Assembly: GCA_045575975.1 (NCBI GenBank)
Contig: JAZNFO010000014.1
Location: 1 to 64,000 of the forward strand
Direction of reading: 5' to 3'
From: RGIG8709 sp045575975
Lineage (GTDB): Bacteria > Bacillota > Clostridia > Monoglobales > Monoglobaceae
DNA length: 64,000 nt
Part shown: positions 7,862 to 15,797 of the stretch, piece by piece
Position numbering within the stretch: position 1 is the stretch's first letter
How the letters are laid out: each line of letters starts with the position of its first letter
The notes under the pieces: generated by a model
Told to the model about the DNA's origin: nothing
The model's database searches: none
What the model saw: only the letters and a program-made list of their open reading frames with translations
Translations under genes and position numbers: made by a program

Positions 7862-8602
7862 TCAATTATTATTTTTCTTTAACTTATTCTTTGCATATCT
7901 TATTGCACGGAGAATTATAAATATGCAAAGGGCATAAAGTGGCGATAAAAGAATCGTACTTATAGAACGAGTAGTCATTTGCATAGCTATATTTTTATTT
8001 ACATAGCGCCATACAACAAGGGTTGTCATAAATACATTACAAAGCAGGGAAACTGCAAGGTTTGCAATAAGGCAGTTTGAATAGCGGGTTCTTTTTTTGT
8101 ATAAAATGAGACCGTAGACCATACCACTTGATGCCGCAATTAAAAGCATCAGTAAATTGAATCTGTTTTTTGTAAAAATAATATTTAAGGTATATTGAAA
8201 AATTGCAAACAAACAAGCTATAACAGGTCCTGAAAACTTTGCAATTGCAGGCAGAACAAGAACATTAAAATTAAATCTGATGTCATAACCTGCATTAATT
8301 GAAACAAATGAAAGAATAAGATATAAAACAAGGGAAGCCCCCCATATTTTAAAGTTGTTTTCGTTTTCAAGCTTTTTTAATAATCTGTGTTGTTTATAGA
8401 ATTTAACATAAACAAATAAAAGAGAAAAAATAACAGGTATAATTATAAATCCCATATTTCCGAGAGCATATAAAAGAGGCTGTGATTTTGCATATATGGG
8501 ATAAATATATGATTCCAGATCGGTAATCATTCTGTGAATTCCGTCACTTGCATAAATAAGAAGTTCATCATTTGCGTAGTTTGCAACATCTGCCGTATTC
8601 AT
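7862..8602 (-). CDS. folate-family ECF transporter S component-like membrane protein
   Basis: A 246-aa integral membrane protein with about six hydrophobic segments. The second half matches the pattern of FolT-type substrate-binding (S) subunits of energy-coupling-factor transporters: FSGPVIACLFAIFQYTLN, then a G-rich helix SSGMVYGLILYKK, an N-containing helix (LLCNVFMTTL) and a helix ending in SPLYALCIF. The N-terminal 90 residues are longer than in typical S components. The start at 8602 is chosen because GGAGG lies 8 nt before it; an in-frame ATG at 8617 overlaps that ribosome site. The EcfAAT module is not in the window, so a shared group II module would be needed. The substrate is a guess from family resemblance. 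Confidence 0.6.
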   Translation of the reverse strand: MNTADVANYANDELLIYASDGIHRMITDLESYIYPIYAKSQPLLYALGNMGFIIIPVIFSLLFVYVKFYKQHRLLKKLENENNFKIWGASLVLYLILSFVSINAGYDIRFNFNVLVLPAIAKFSGPVIACLFAIFQYTLNIIFTKNRFNLLMLLIAASSGMVYGLILYKKRTRYSNCLIANLAVSLLCNVFMTTLVVWRYVNKNIAMQMTTRSISTILLSPLYALCIFIILRAIRYAKNKLKKNNN

Positions 8603-8627
8603 AAAAACAACCTCCAATCAATGTATT

Positions 8628-8668
8628 AAAAGGGATTGTCAAAGTTGAAATTAAGACAATCCCTTTTT
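8628..8668 (-). terminator. terminator of the infC-rpmI-rplT operon
   Basis: AAAAGGGATTGTC (8628-8640) pairs perfectly with the complementary arm at 8655-8667 around a 14-nt loop, starting about 10 nt after the rplT stop. The stem ends in A/T runs on both sides, so it may work in either direction, but only minus-strand genes flank it. Confidence 0.75.
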
Positions 8669-8677
8669 GCCAATATA

Positions 8678-9022
8678 CTATTTAACTTTTTCAACTAATT
8701 TTGCAAAAGCTGCAGGGTCTGAAATAGCAATTTCTGAAAGCATCTTTCTGTTGATTTCGATACCGTTCTTCTTAAGTCCGTTCATAAATTTGCTGTAGCT
8801 TATGCCATTCATACGAGCAGCAGCATTGATACGAGCAATCCAAAGCTGTCTGAAATCTCTCTTCTTCTGCTTTCTGTCGCGGTATGCATATACTAATGAT
8901 TTCATAACAGCCTGATTAGCTGTTTTAAATAACTTACTTTTTGCGCCTCTGTAACCTTTAGCTAATTTTAATATTTTTTTACGTCTTTTACGGGTGTGCA
9001 TAGCACCTTTAACTCTTGCCAT
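8678..9022 (-). CDS. rplT: 50S ribosomal protein L20
   Basis: A 114-aa very basic protein that binds 23S rRNA early in large-subunit assembly. It starts MARVKGAMHTRKRRKK and includes the conserved RDRKQKKRDFRQLWIARINAA segment. Length is typical. It is the last gene of infC-rpmI-rplT. In Firmicutes L20 represses its own operon by binding the infC leader, and a matching leader is present at 9869-9992. AAAGGAG precedes the start. Confidence 0.98.
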   Translation of the reverse strand: MARVKGAMHTRKRRKKILKLAKGYRGAKSKLFKTANQAVMKSLVYAYRDRKQKKRDFRQLWIARINAAARMNGISYSKFMNGLKKNGIEINRKMLSEIAISDPAAFAKLVEKVK

Positions 9023-9071
9023 ATTAAAAGACTCCTTTCGTTAATTTCGTGATTTAAAATTCTTGTGATCC

Positions 9072-9269
9072 TTATTTATATGGGATCATTTTCTTGATAG
9101 TAGCAGCATTAGCTGTTGCTAAATAACCAAGCTTTCTGAGCTTTCTTTTTCTCTTTGTGGTTTTCTTGTTAAGAATGTGACTTCTGAAAGCCTTTCCTCT
9201 TTTAACTTTACCATTTTTGGTAACTCCGAAACGTTTTGCTGCGCCTTTGTGTGTTTTAATTTTAGGCAT
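9072..9269 (-). CDS. rpmI: 50S ribosomal protein L35
   Basis: A 65-aa basic ribosomal protein beginning MPKIKTHKGAAKRF, the invariant L35 N-terminus. A longer frame opens at 9287 but that would add six non-homologous residues containing the ribosome site itself (GGAGAAAATAGT before the ATG), so 9269 is preferred. It lies between infC and rplT in the standard order. Confidence 0.97.
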   Translation of the reverse strand: MPKIKTHKGAAKRFGVTKNGKVKRGKAFRSHILNKKTTKRKRKLRKLGYLATANAATIKKMIPYK

Positions 9270-9337
9270 ACTATTTTCTCCTTCCATAAATGAATTGTAA
9301 AAGCATATATTTTATAAGAAATAAAATTATTAATTAA

Positions 9338-9853
9338 TTATGCTTTCTTTGGTGAAATAAACATAGCCATGCTTCTTCCTTCGAGCTTGATGCCTTTGTC
9401 AACGGTACCATATTCTTCCATAATGCTCTGAACTCTTAAAAGCAAATCTTTTCCGATTGCTGTGTGAGTGATTTCACGGCCTCTGAATCTTACTGAAACC
9501 TTAACTTTATCACCGGATTTTAAAAATTTGATACCTTGATTAACTTTTGTATTAAAGTCATGGTCATCAATGTTCGGGCTTAAGCGAACTTCCTTGATGT
9601 TAATAACCTTCTGGTTTTTCTTTGCTTCCTTTTCGCGTTTTGCAATTTCAAACTTATGTTTCCCGTAGTCCATAATTTTGCACACGGGAGGCTTAGCCTG
9701 AGGAGCAATCTTAACCAAATCAAGATTGTGTTCATCAGCCAGTGCCAATGCTTCTTTTGCAGAGTAAACTCCAAGCTGGGCACCGTCAGGCCCGATAAGA
9801 CGAATTTCCTTGTCTTTAATTTCTTCGTTAATCATTAATTCTTGCTTAGCTAT
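9338..9853 (-). CDS. infC: translation initiation factor IF-3, probable AUA start
   Basis: IF-3 binds the 30S subunit and proofreads the initiator tRNA. The protein shows the canonical INEEI-KEIRLIGPDGAQLG N-domain and the C-domain with VRFRGREITH. The start is the interesting part. Aligned with other IF-3s that begin I/M-x-K-x-x-L-M/V-I/V-N-E, the natural start is the ATA codon at 9851-9853, 9 nt after GGAGG (172 aa). Standard alternatives are TTG at 9857-9859, only 3 nt from GGAGG, and ATG at 9833-9835, far from it. infC is known to use rare AUU starts in E. coli and Bacillus so that IF-3 can regulate itself; AUA would fit that logic. The gene itself is certain, the start is inferred. Confidence 0.93.
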   Translation of the reverse strand: MAKQELMINEEIKDKEIRLIGPDGAQLGVYSAKEALALADEHNLDLVKIAPQAKPPVCKIMDYGKHKFEIAKREKEAKKNQKVINIKEVRLSPNIDDHDFNTKVNQGIKFLKSGDKVKVSVRFRGREITHTAIGKDLLLRVQSIMEEYGTVDKGIKLEGRSMAMFISPKKA

Positions 9854-9868
9854 ATTCAAACACCTCCA

Positions 9869-9992
9869 ATTTTTTGCACAAAAAAAGTGCGATGCAAAAA
9901 GCTCCGCACATAAAAATATTATAAAAATATTCAAAGTTCAACCCTTTTGCCTCAATTAGCTAAGGAGAGAAGCGGAAACTTCTGCTTAATAC
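9869..9992 (-). ncRNA. L20-type autoregulatory leader of infC-rpmI-rplT
   Basis: The minus-strand 5' leader of about 120 nt carries the segment AGCAGAAGTTTCCGCTTCTC near its start, in which AGAAG pairs with CTTCT. I recognise this as characteristic of Firmicutes infC leaders (Rfam L20_leader). Downstream is an intrinsic terminator at 9881-9909. In the known mechanism L20 binds the leader and promotes termination before infC. Recognition is by motif and location, not by a covariance search. Confidence 0.75.
9881..9909 (-). terminator. attenuator hairpin in the infC leader
   Basis: On the minus strand GTGCG...CGCAC (9905-9909 with 9887-9891) with inner GC pairs is followed by seven T residues (9881-9886 and adjacent). 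It lies just upstream of the infC ribosome site, so it decides whether transcription enters the operon. Confidence 0.75.
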
Positions 9993-9998
9993 CGACAT

Positions 9999-10027
9999 AG
10001 TATATCATTTCTTAATTCTTTTGTCAA
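9999..10027 (-). promoter_or_regulatory. promoter of infC-rpmI-rplT
   Basis: Minus-strand TTGACA (10022-10027), 17-nt spacer, TATACT (9999-10004). The predicted start is about 9992, directly at the beginning of the L20 leader. Confidence 0.85.
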
Positions 10028-10067
10028 GGGTTTTCCGAAAAAAATTTAATATATTCTGCAAAATCTA

Positions 10068-10096
10068 TTGATTTTATTTATATATAATGATAAAAT
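10068..10096 (+). promoter_or_regulatory. probable promoter of tsaE-tsaB-dacF
   Basis: TTGATT (10068-10073) and TAAAAT (10091-10096) are separated by 17 nt. A TATAAT at 10083-10088 lacks a matching -35. The match is weaker than the others in the window but is the best ahead of this operon. Confidence 0.5.
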
Positions 10097-10129
10097 AAGT
10101 ATATAAATTTGTTGGTGAGGAATTAGTTG

Positions 10130-10549
10130 ATGATATATTCAAGTAACAGCACAGATGAAACACGCCAAATTGCAGAAAAACTTGCCGCCGGGTTAAAGGG
10201 CGGGGATGTTGTTGCTCTTTCAGGAGAACTGGGAGCAGGGAAAACAGTCTTTGTTAAAGGATTAACAGAAGCTCTTGGCTCAAAGGATATTGTATCAAGT
10301 CCTACATTTACCCTTGTTAATGAATATGAGGGTAGTGAGTTTATGATTTACCATTTCGATGTTTATAGATTAAGTGGTATTTCTCGTGATAACTGTGATT
10401 GGATAGATGAATATCTTTTTTCTGACGGAATCTCAATTATAGAGTGGGCGGATAACATTATGGATATTCTGCCTGATAATCATATAAAAGTTACTATTAC
10501 CAAAAATTCCACAATTAATAATGAATACAGGGAGATAGAAATATGCTGA
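10130..10549 (+). CDS. tsaE: tRNA t6A synthesis ATPase TsaE
   Basis: A 139-aa P-loop ATPase required with TsaB, TsaC and TsaD for N6-threonylcarbamoyladenosine at position 37 of ANN-decoding tRNAs. Walker A is GELGAGKTVFVKG (about 34-46); SPTFTLVNEY and YHFDVYRL are the conserved family segments, and IIEWAD follows. GGTGAGG precedes the gene; a TTG at 10127 is one codon upstream and equally possible. Its end overlaps tsaB by 7 nt, indicating translational coupling, the usual tsaE-tsaB pairing in Firmicutes. Confidence 0.95.
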   Translation: MIYSSNSTDETRQIAEKLAAGLKGGDVVALSGELGAGKTVFVKGLTEALGSKDIVSSPTFTLVNEYEGSEFMIYHFDVYRLSGISRDNCDWIDEYLFSDGISIIEWADNIMDILPDNHIKVTITKNSTINNEYREIEIC

Positions 10550-11256
10550 TTTTTGCAGTTGACACATGTTCTATGTCTTCATCTGCGGCCATTGCTGATG
10601 AGAACAGAATAATTGCCGAATTTACAGTTAATCATAAAAAAACACATTCGGAAAGAATTATGCCACAGATTGAAGCTTTATTTAAAGCCTCCGATATATC
10701 AATTGATGATATAGATGCTTTTGCTGCCGCGGTTGGGCCCGGTTCATTCACGGGTGTCAGAATTGGAGTTGCTATTGCTAAAGGTTTTGCAATACCAACA
10801 AAAAAGCCGTGCATTGGTGTTTCAGCAATTGAAGCCTTAGCTAATTCTGCAAAACCGTTTAAAGGTCTTATTGCTCCTATACTGGATGCAAGAAGAAATC
10901 AGGTTTATAACGGCATATTTGAAAGTGACGGAAGAGAGATAAAAAGAATAAAAGAGGATAGGGCAATAGAACTTTCTGCTTTGCTTAAAGAACTAAAAGC
11001 CTGTGATAAGGATGTAATATTTGCAGGGGATGGAGTGCCGGTGTTTAAAAATCAGGTTATGGATTTTCTGGGAGACATGGCATATTTTGTTCCAAACCCG
11101 TTGGTTTATAACCTTGCATCAGGAGTTTGTGAAATAGGAATTGAAAAATTCAGAAGGGGAGAAATTACAGAGGGCGGACTTTTGGTTCCCGAATATGTAA
11201 GACTATCTCAGGCAGAACAGGAAAAGCTTAAACAGAAGGAGGAACAGGAAAATTGA
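10543..11256 (+). CDS. tsaB: tRNA t6A synthesis protein TsaB
   Basis: A 237-aa inactive homologue of the TsaD glycoprotease-like fold that scaffolds the t6A complex. It begins MLIFAVDTCSMSSSAAI and has AAAVGPGSFTGVRIG, the hallmark segment of TsaB, then PILDARRNQVYNGIF. It overlaps tsaE and its stop overlaps the next gene's TTG start, so all three genes form one operon. tsaD and tsaC are not in the window. Confidence 0.95.
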   Translation: MLIFAVDTCSMSSSAAIADENRIIAEFTVNHKKTHSERIMPQIEALFKASDISIDDIDAFAAAVGPGSFTGVRIGVAIAKGFAIPTKKPCIGVSAIEALANSAKPFKGLIAPILDARRNQVYNGIFESDGREIKRIKEDRAIELSALLKELKACDKDVIFAGDGVPVFKNQVMDFLGDMAYFVPNPLVYNLASGVCEIGIEKFRRGEITEGGLLVPEYVRLSQAEQEKLKQKEEQEN

Positions 11257-12581
11257 AAAGATTTTTTGCATTAGTTTTAGTTTTAATAGTTTTATCCGGA
11301 TGTTTTTCCATTGTATCTGCTGCAAACAGTGCACCAAGTCTTAATTGTCAGTCAGCAATTTTGATTGATGCCAAGACGGGAAATGTGCTTTATGAAAAAG
11401 CTGCTGATAAAAAGATGTATCCTGCAAGCACAACTAAGATTATGACCGCGTTAATTGCTCTTGAAAGGGTAAAGTCGGGGGAAATCAGTCTTGAACAGCC
11501 GATTACATATACTGAAACCGCTAATGAAAAAATGGTTATTGACGGAAGTAATATCGGGCTTAAGGTGGGAGAGATAATGTCTCTTGAAAACCTCTTAAAG
11601 GGACTGCTTCTGGCTTCGGGGAATGATGCTGCTGCGGTTATTGCTGAGAATATAGGAGGCTCAATAGAAGGCTTTGTTTCTATTATGAATGACAAGGCAA
11701 AGGAGCTGGGACTTGAAGGCACACATTTTGTCAATCCCCATGGACTTCATGATTCTGAACATTATACAACAGCTAAGGATATGGCAAAGCTTGCAAGGAT
11801 TGCAATGAAAAACGAAACATTCTCATCAATTGTGGAGTGTGCGCATATAAAAATACCTCCAACAAATATGAACGAGGAAAGATATTATATAAACACGAAT
11901 AATCTTGTTTCAAGAATGCGTTATCCGTATTATTACTATGATAAGGCAACGGGAATTAAAACAGGTTCAACAACAGAGGCAGGACATTGTCTTGTTTCAT
12001 CAGCGGAAGATAATAATAAAAAGGTTATAGCAGTTGTTTTAAAGGCAGATGCAAGCAGTACATCCCATGAGGATTCAAAAAAGCTTCTTGAATATGGACT
12101 CACAAGCTTTTCAAATGTGAGATTTGCAAAGGTTGATGACATTTATGGAGAGGTTAAGGTTAAGCAAGCCTCTGACGGAACAGACCATATTCTTTTAAGT
12201 GCAAAGGATAATCTGGAAATTCTTTTTCCGAAAGACGGAAAAGCAAGCGAGGTTGAAACGGTTGTTGATGTTCCTGAAAAAGTATATGCACCCATAAAAA
12301 AGGGACAGGAAATCGGAAAAGTGAAATTTGTTTATGAATCAAAGGTTATAGGAAGTATTCCTCTTGTTTCAACAATTGATGTTAAAAGACATCTTTTTGG
12401 ATTTTTAATGTCGTTTGGTGAATGGCTCTGGAAATTCAGAACTATAAAAATAATTGTTTATACAGTGCTAACGGTTATTATTCTTTTTGTAACACTTCTT
12501 GTTATAGGATTTGTCCAGGCTCTTAAAAAGAGTAAGAGCAAGAAGAGACGCAGAAGCAGGTATCAACCTCCGAGATATTAA
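11253..12581 (+). CDS. D-alanyl-D-alanine carboxypeptidase (DacF-like, class C low-MW PBP)
   Basis: A 442-aa secreted penicillin-binding protein that trims the terminal D-Ala of peptidoglycan stem peptides. It has an N-terminal signal peptide (about 1-23), the SxxK motif S59-TTK62, an ASGN triad motif and KTGST in the C-terminal half of the catalytic domain. A beta-rich PBP5 C-terminal domain is followed by a membrane helix near 400-425 and a highly basic tail. The start is TTG at 11253, with GGAGG upstream and overlap with the tsaB stop. In spore formers DacF-type enzymes shape the cortex, but linkage to tsaEB does not show sporulation control here. Confidence 0.92.
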   Translation: MKRFFALVLVLIVLSGCFSIVSAANSAPSLNCQSAILIDAKTGNVLYEKAADKKMYPASTTKIMTALIALERVKSGEISLEQPITYTETANEKMVIDGSNIGLKVGEIMSLENLLKGLLLASGNDAAAVIAENIGGSIEGFVSIMNDKAKELGLEGTHFVNPHGLHDSEHYTTAKDMAKLARIAMKNETFSSIVECAHIKIPPTNMNEERYYINTNNLVSRMRYPYYYYDKATGIKTGSTTEAGHCLVSSAEDNNKKVIAVVLKADASSTSHEDSKKLLEYGLTSFSNVRFAKVDDIYGEVKVKQASDGTDHILLSAKDNLEILFPKDGKASEVETVVDVPEKVYAPIKKGQEIGKVKFVYESKVIGSIPLVSTIDVKRHLFGFLMSFGEWLWKFRTIKIIVYTVLTVIILFVTLLVIGFVQALKKSKSKKRRRSRYQPPRY

Positions 12582-12610
12582 AAAAAGCAGCTTTAAAAGC
12601 TGCTTTTTTT
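12581..12610. terminator. bidirectional terminator between dacF-like gene and serS
   Basis: AAAAAAGCAGCTTT (12581-12594) and its exact complement (12596-12609) form a tight hairpin flanked by A and T runs between two convergent genes. Confidence 0.85.
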
Positions 12611-12618
12611 AATATCTC

Positions 12619-13899
12619 TTATTTAGGTGAAATTTTGTCAATTCCCATATAAGGAACCAGAACATCTGGGATTTTAACACTGCCGTCTTTTTGCTGATAA
12701 TTTTCAAGGATAGCAAGCATTGTTCGTCCTGTTGCCGATGCGGTTCCGTTTAATGTGTTAACAAACTGACGGTTGCCGTCTTTGTCAACATATTTGATGT
12801 TAAGGCGTCTTGACTGGAAGTTTGTGAAGTTACCAACTGATGTTACTTCGCCGTATTCACCGCCGTTTTCGCCTTTACCGGGCATCCAAGCCTCAATATC
12901 GTATTTCTTGTAAGCAGGAGCACCCATATCTCCTGAACAAATTCTGATAACACGGTATGGAATATCAAGGTCTTTAAAAATTTCCTTTTCAATTTCAAGA
13001 AGTTCCTGAAGAGCTCTTTCTCCGTCTTCGTTTTCGGTAAACTGATACATTTCAACCTTTGAGAACTGGTGAACTCTGTAAAGTCCGTATCCTGCTCTGC
13101 CTGCAGCACCTGCTTCTGTACGGAAACAGTGGCTGAGTGCAACGAATTTAAGAGGAAGGTCTTCTGCTTTAAGTGTTTCGCCTGCAAGCATACCGCCGAT
13201 TGTTATTTCTGCAGTTGCAATAAGATTTAGGTCCATACCTTCAATGTTGTATATGTTTCTTTCTCCGCCTCTTGGATTAAAACCTGAACCGCGAAGAATA
13301 TCGCTTTTTGCAAGGTCAGGGGTGATAAGAGGGGTAAATCCTTTTTTAATAAGCTTGTTTATTGCATATTGCTGAATTGCAAGATCAAGTAAAACAGCTT
13401 CATTCTTTAAGTAATAGAATTTTGTTCCTGCAACCTTTGCCCCTGCATCAAAATCAATAAGGTCAAGTCTTTTTGCAATATCAACATGGCTTTCCGGAGT
13501 AAAGTCAAACTGAGTAGGCTCTTTGTATTTGTATATTTCAACATTCAAATCTTCATTTTTTCCGATAGGTGTATCGGGAGCCATAGTGTTTGGAACGCTG
13601 TATAAAAGCTCTTTGTATTCGGGCTCAATTTTATCAAGCTCTTCTTTTAAAACAGCAAGCTCAGCTTTAAGTGCTTTTCCTGCTTCAATAACAGCATTTC
13701 TTTCTTCAGGAGTTTTGCATTCCTTGATTTGCTTCTGATTGTTGTTCATCTGCATTCTAACGCTGTCAGTTTTTTGTTTGTTTGCTTTTATATCCGCATA
13801 AACAGAAACTAGACGGTCAACATCGCATTCCATATTTCTTGCTTCAACATTTTTCTTAACTTCGTCAACATTATTAATAATGTAATTAATGTCTAACAT
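12619..13899 (-). CDS. serS: seryl-tRNA synthetase
   Basis: A 426-aa class II aminoacyl-tRNA synthetase charging tRNA-Ser. The N-terminal coiled-coil arm (about 25-105) binds the long variable arm of the tRNA. Class II motif 2 is visible in SHCFRTEAGAAGRAGYGLYRVHQF and motif 3 in NGTASATGRTMLAILE. Length is normal. The gap to the upstream fba gene (67 bp) has no room for a T-box, so this gene is not controlled by one here. Confidence 0.97.
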   Translation of the reverse strand: MLDINYIINNVDEVKKNVEARNMECDVDRLVSVYADIKANKQKTDSVRMQMNNNQKQIKECKTPEERNAVIEAGKALKAELAVLKEELDKIEPEYKELLYSVPNTMAPDTPIGKNEDLNVEIYKYKEPTQFDFTPESHVDIAKRLDLIDFDAGAKVAGTKFYYLKNEAVLLDLAIQQYAINKLIKKGFTPLITPDLAKSDILRGSGFNPRGGERNIYNIEGMDLNLIATAEITIGGMLAGETLKAEDLPLKFVALSHCFRTEAGAAGRAGYGLYRVHQFSKVEMYQFTENEDGERALQELLEIEKEIFKDLDIPYRVIRICSGDMGAPAYKKYDIEAWMPGKGENGGEYGEVTSVGNFTNFQSRRLNIKYVDKDGNRQFVNTLNGTASATGRTMLAILENYQQKDGSVKIPDVLVPYMGIDKISPK

Positions 13900-13966
13900 T
13901 TTAATTCCTGCTTTCTGCCCGCAATTTTTAAATTAAAATATAGCTGAGGGCGTCATTTGTAAATTA

Positions 13967-14830
13967 TTAAGCTTTGTTAACAGAACCGAAAAGTTCCATT
14001 TTTTCTTTAACAATAGTTTTGATAGCTTCGCAACCGGGAGCAAGAAGTTTTCTTGGATCAAAACCTTTACCAACAAGGTCTTTGCCTTCTTCAATGTACT
14101 TTCTGACTGCCTCCTGGAAATAAAGCTGACATTCTGTGTTAACATTGATTTTTGCAACACCAAGAGAAATAGCTTTCTTAATCATTTCTGCAGGGATACC
14201 TGTTCCGCCGTGAAGAACAAGAGGAAGGTCGCCTGTTTTAGCTTTGATATTTGCAAGAGCATCAAAGTCAAGACCTTTCCAGTTTTCAGGATATTTTCCG
14301 TGAATGTTTCCGATACCTGCTGCGAGGAAGTCAACACCAAGGTCAGCAATCATTTTACATTCATTTGGATCTGCAACTTCGCCGCCGCCAACAACACCGT
14401 CTTCTTCACCGCCGATAGCACCAACTTCTGCCTCGATTGAAAGACCAAGGTTGTGAGCAACATGAACAAGCTCTCTTGTTTTTTCAATATTTTCTTCGAT
14501 TTCAAAGTGAGAACCGTCAAACATAATTGATGAAAAACCTGCTTTTATACATTTGTAGCAATCTTCGTATGTTCCGTGGTCAAGATGAATAGCAACAGGA
14601 ACTGTGATGTTCATGCATTTAATCATAGCCTTAACCATTTCTGCAACAGTTTCAAAACCGGTCATATATTTTCCTGCACCTGCTGAAACACCAAGGATAA
14701 CCGGTGAATTATTTTCCTGTGCTGTCTGCAGTATGGACTTTGTCCATTCAAGATTGTTTATGTTGAACTGACCTACAGCGTAGTGTCCTTCAACAGCTTT
14801 TTTAAGCATTTCTGTAGCTGATACTAACAT
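13967..14830 (-). CDS. fba: class II fructose-1,6-bisphosphate aldolase
   Basis: A 287-aa zinc-dependent aldolase of glycolysis and gluconeogenesis, interconverting fructose-1,6-bisphosphate with dihydroxyacetone phosphate and glyceraldehyde-3-phosphate. Metal ligands lie in LDHGTYEDC (residues about 82-90) and in the later GIGNIHGKYP and LVLHGGTGIP segments; NVNTE is also characteristic. Related tagatose-bisphosphate aldolases look similar, but the GatY-specific context is absent. A TTGAAT/TAATAT promoter-like pair lies upstream around 14910-14940. Confidence 0.93.
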   Translation of the reverse strand: MLVSATEMLKKAVEGHYAVGQFNINNLEWTKSILQTAQENNSPVILGVSAGAGKYMTGFETVAEMVKAMIKCMNITVPVAIHLDHGTYEDCYKCIKAGFSSIMFDGSHFEIEENIEKTRELVHVAHNLGLSIEAEVGAIGGEEDGVVGGGEVADPNECKMIADLGVDFLAAGIGNIHGKYPENWKGLDFDALANIKAKTGDLPLVLHGGTGIPAEMIKKAISLGVAKINVNTECQLYFQEAVRKYIEEGKDLVGKGFDPRKLLAPGCEAIKTIVKEKMELFGSVNKA

Positions 14831-14881
14831 TTATATACACTCCATTCCGGCAAAATCTGCCTAATTTTATATGTTATTTGC

Positions 14882-14894
14882 TTAACAAAGTTAA
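14882..14894. promoter_or_regulatory. TTAAC-AAA-GTTAA dyad upstream of fba
   Basis: A 5-bp inverted repeat with 3-nt spacer lies in the fba leader, between the candidate promoter and the start codon. It could be an operator. It does not match the Rex consensus orientation, so I do not assign a regulator. Confidence 0.3.
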
Positions 14895-14951
14895 ACTATA
14901 AATAATATTACACCATTTTTTGTAAATATTCAAGTATTAATGTAAAATTTA

Positions 14952-15779
14952 TTAATTTTTTTCGATAGCATAATAGTAATAAAGATACTGTTGTGCAATT
15001 CCACTATACATTCCAAATTTTTCTTCAACAAAAGAGGGAATATCTTTTTCTTCCACTTTGTAAAGGTCAGAAACAATTCTTTTTGTCCACACATCAAGAG
15101 GAAATATGTTGTGTCTTCCCAGTGAAAAGAGGAGGATGCAGTCTGCAACCTTTGTTCCAACGCCTTTTATTTTCATAAGCTCTTTTTTTGCATCGGCATT
15201 GCTCATTTTCTCAACTTCTAAAAGGTTAACTTCTCCCGATGCAACCTTTTTTGCAGCATCAAGAATGTATTTGTCCCTGAAACCTGCTTTGATTTCTGCT
15301 AAATCGGAAAGCTCCAACGATGCAAGCTTTTCAGGCGTCGGGAAACCGTAAAAAGTTTTATTGTCAAATTCTATTTTTTCACCATATAGTTTGCATAAAC
15401 TTTCGATTATTTTTTTAATTCTCGGAATATTGTTGTTTGCTGAAATTATAAATGATATAAGTGTTTCCCATAAATCCTGTCTTAAAATTCGGATGCCTTT
15501 TCCCTTTTCAATGGGAAGAATAAGTTTTTCGTCTTGTTTTAAAAATTCTTCTGCCTGATTATAATCGCAGGAAAAGTTCAAATATTTGCTCCAGTAAACA
15601 AGGTCAGGATTTGTGCTTTCAATATAAATTGTCTTTTCGTCAACATAATACATCTTAACAGCATCATTTTTAACTGTTCCATAGTAGACCCCGTTTTCAT
15701 CTTTTTCCCATCTGAAACACTGACCGCAAAAAAATGTTTCTTCAAGAGAAAAGTGGTCTATATTAAAAAGCTTCATCAT
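14952..15779 (-). CDS. 8-oxoguanine DNA glycosylase / AP lyase (OGG1 type)
   Basis: A 275-aa HhH-GPD base-excision repair enzyme that removes 8-oxoguanine opposite cytosine. The N-terminal OGG_N-like domain has the QCFRWEKDENG segment, and LRQDLWETLISFIISANNNIPRIKKII matches the OGG1 helical core. The helix-hairpin-helix KIKGVGTKVADCILLF provides the catalytic Lys, and the catalytic Asp is in IFPLDVW. The protein lacks the C-terminal Fe-S cluster of MutY/Nth. It lies 18 nt downstream of rex in the same direction and is probably co-transcribed; repair of oxidised DNA next to a redox sensor is suggestive only. Confidence 0.9.
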   Translation of the reverse strand: MMKLFNIDHFSLEETFFCGQCFRWEKDENGVYYGTVKNDAVKMYYVDEKTIYIESTNPDLVYWSKYLNFSCDYNQAEEFLKQDEKLILPIEKGKGIRILRQDLWETLISFIISANNNIPRIKKIIESLCKLYGEKIEFDNKTFYGFPTPEKLASLELSDLAEIKAGFRDKYILDAAKKVASGEVNLLEVEKMSNADAKKELMKIKGVGTKVADCILLFSLGRHNIFPLDVWTKRIVSDLYKVEEKDIPSFVEEKFGMYSGIAQQYLYYYYAIEKN

Positions 15780-15797
15780 AAAACTGTAACCTGCCTG

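Noticed and set aside
13900..13966. T-box ahead of serS
   Set aside because: The 67-bp gap between fba and serS is too short and contains no GGTGGTACCGCG-like sequence.
14882..14894. TTAAC-AAA-GTTAA as a Rex operator
   Set aside because: Rex sites have the arms TTGT-AA / TT-ACAA with a 4-nt centre; this dyad has the opposite arm order and a 3-nt spacer, so only an unassigned dyad is reported.
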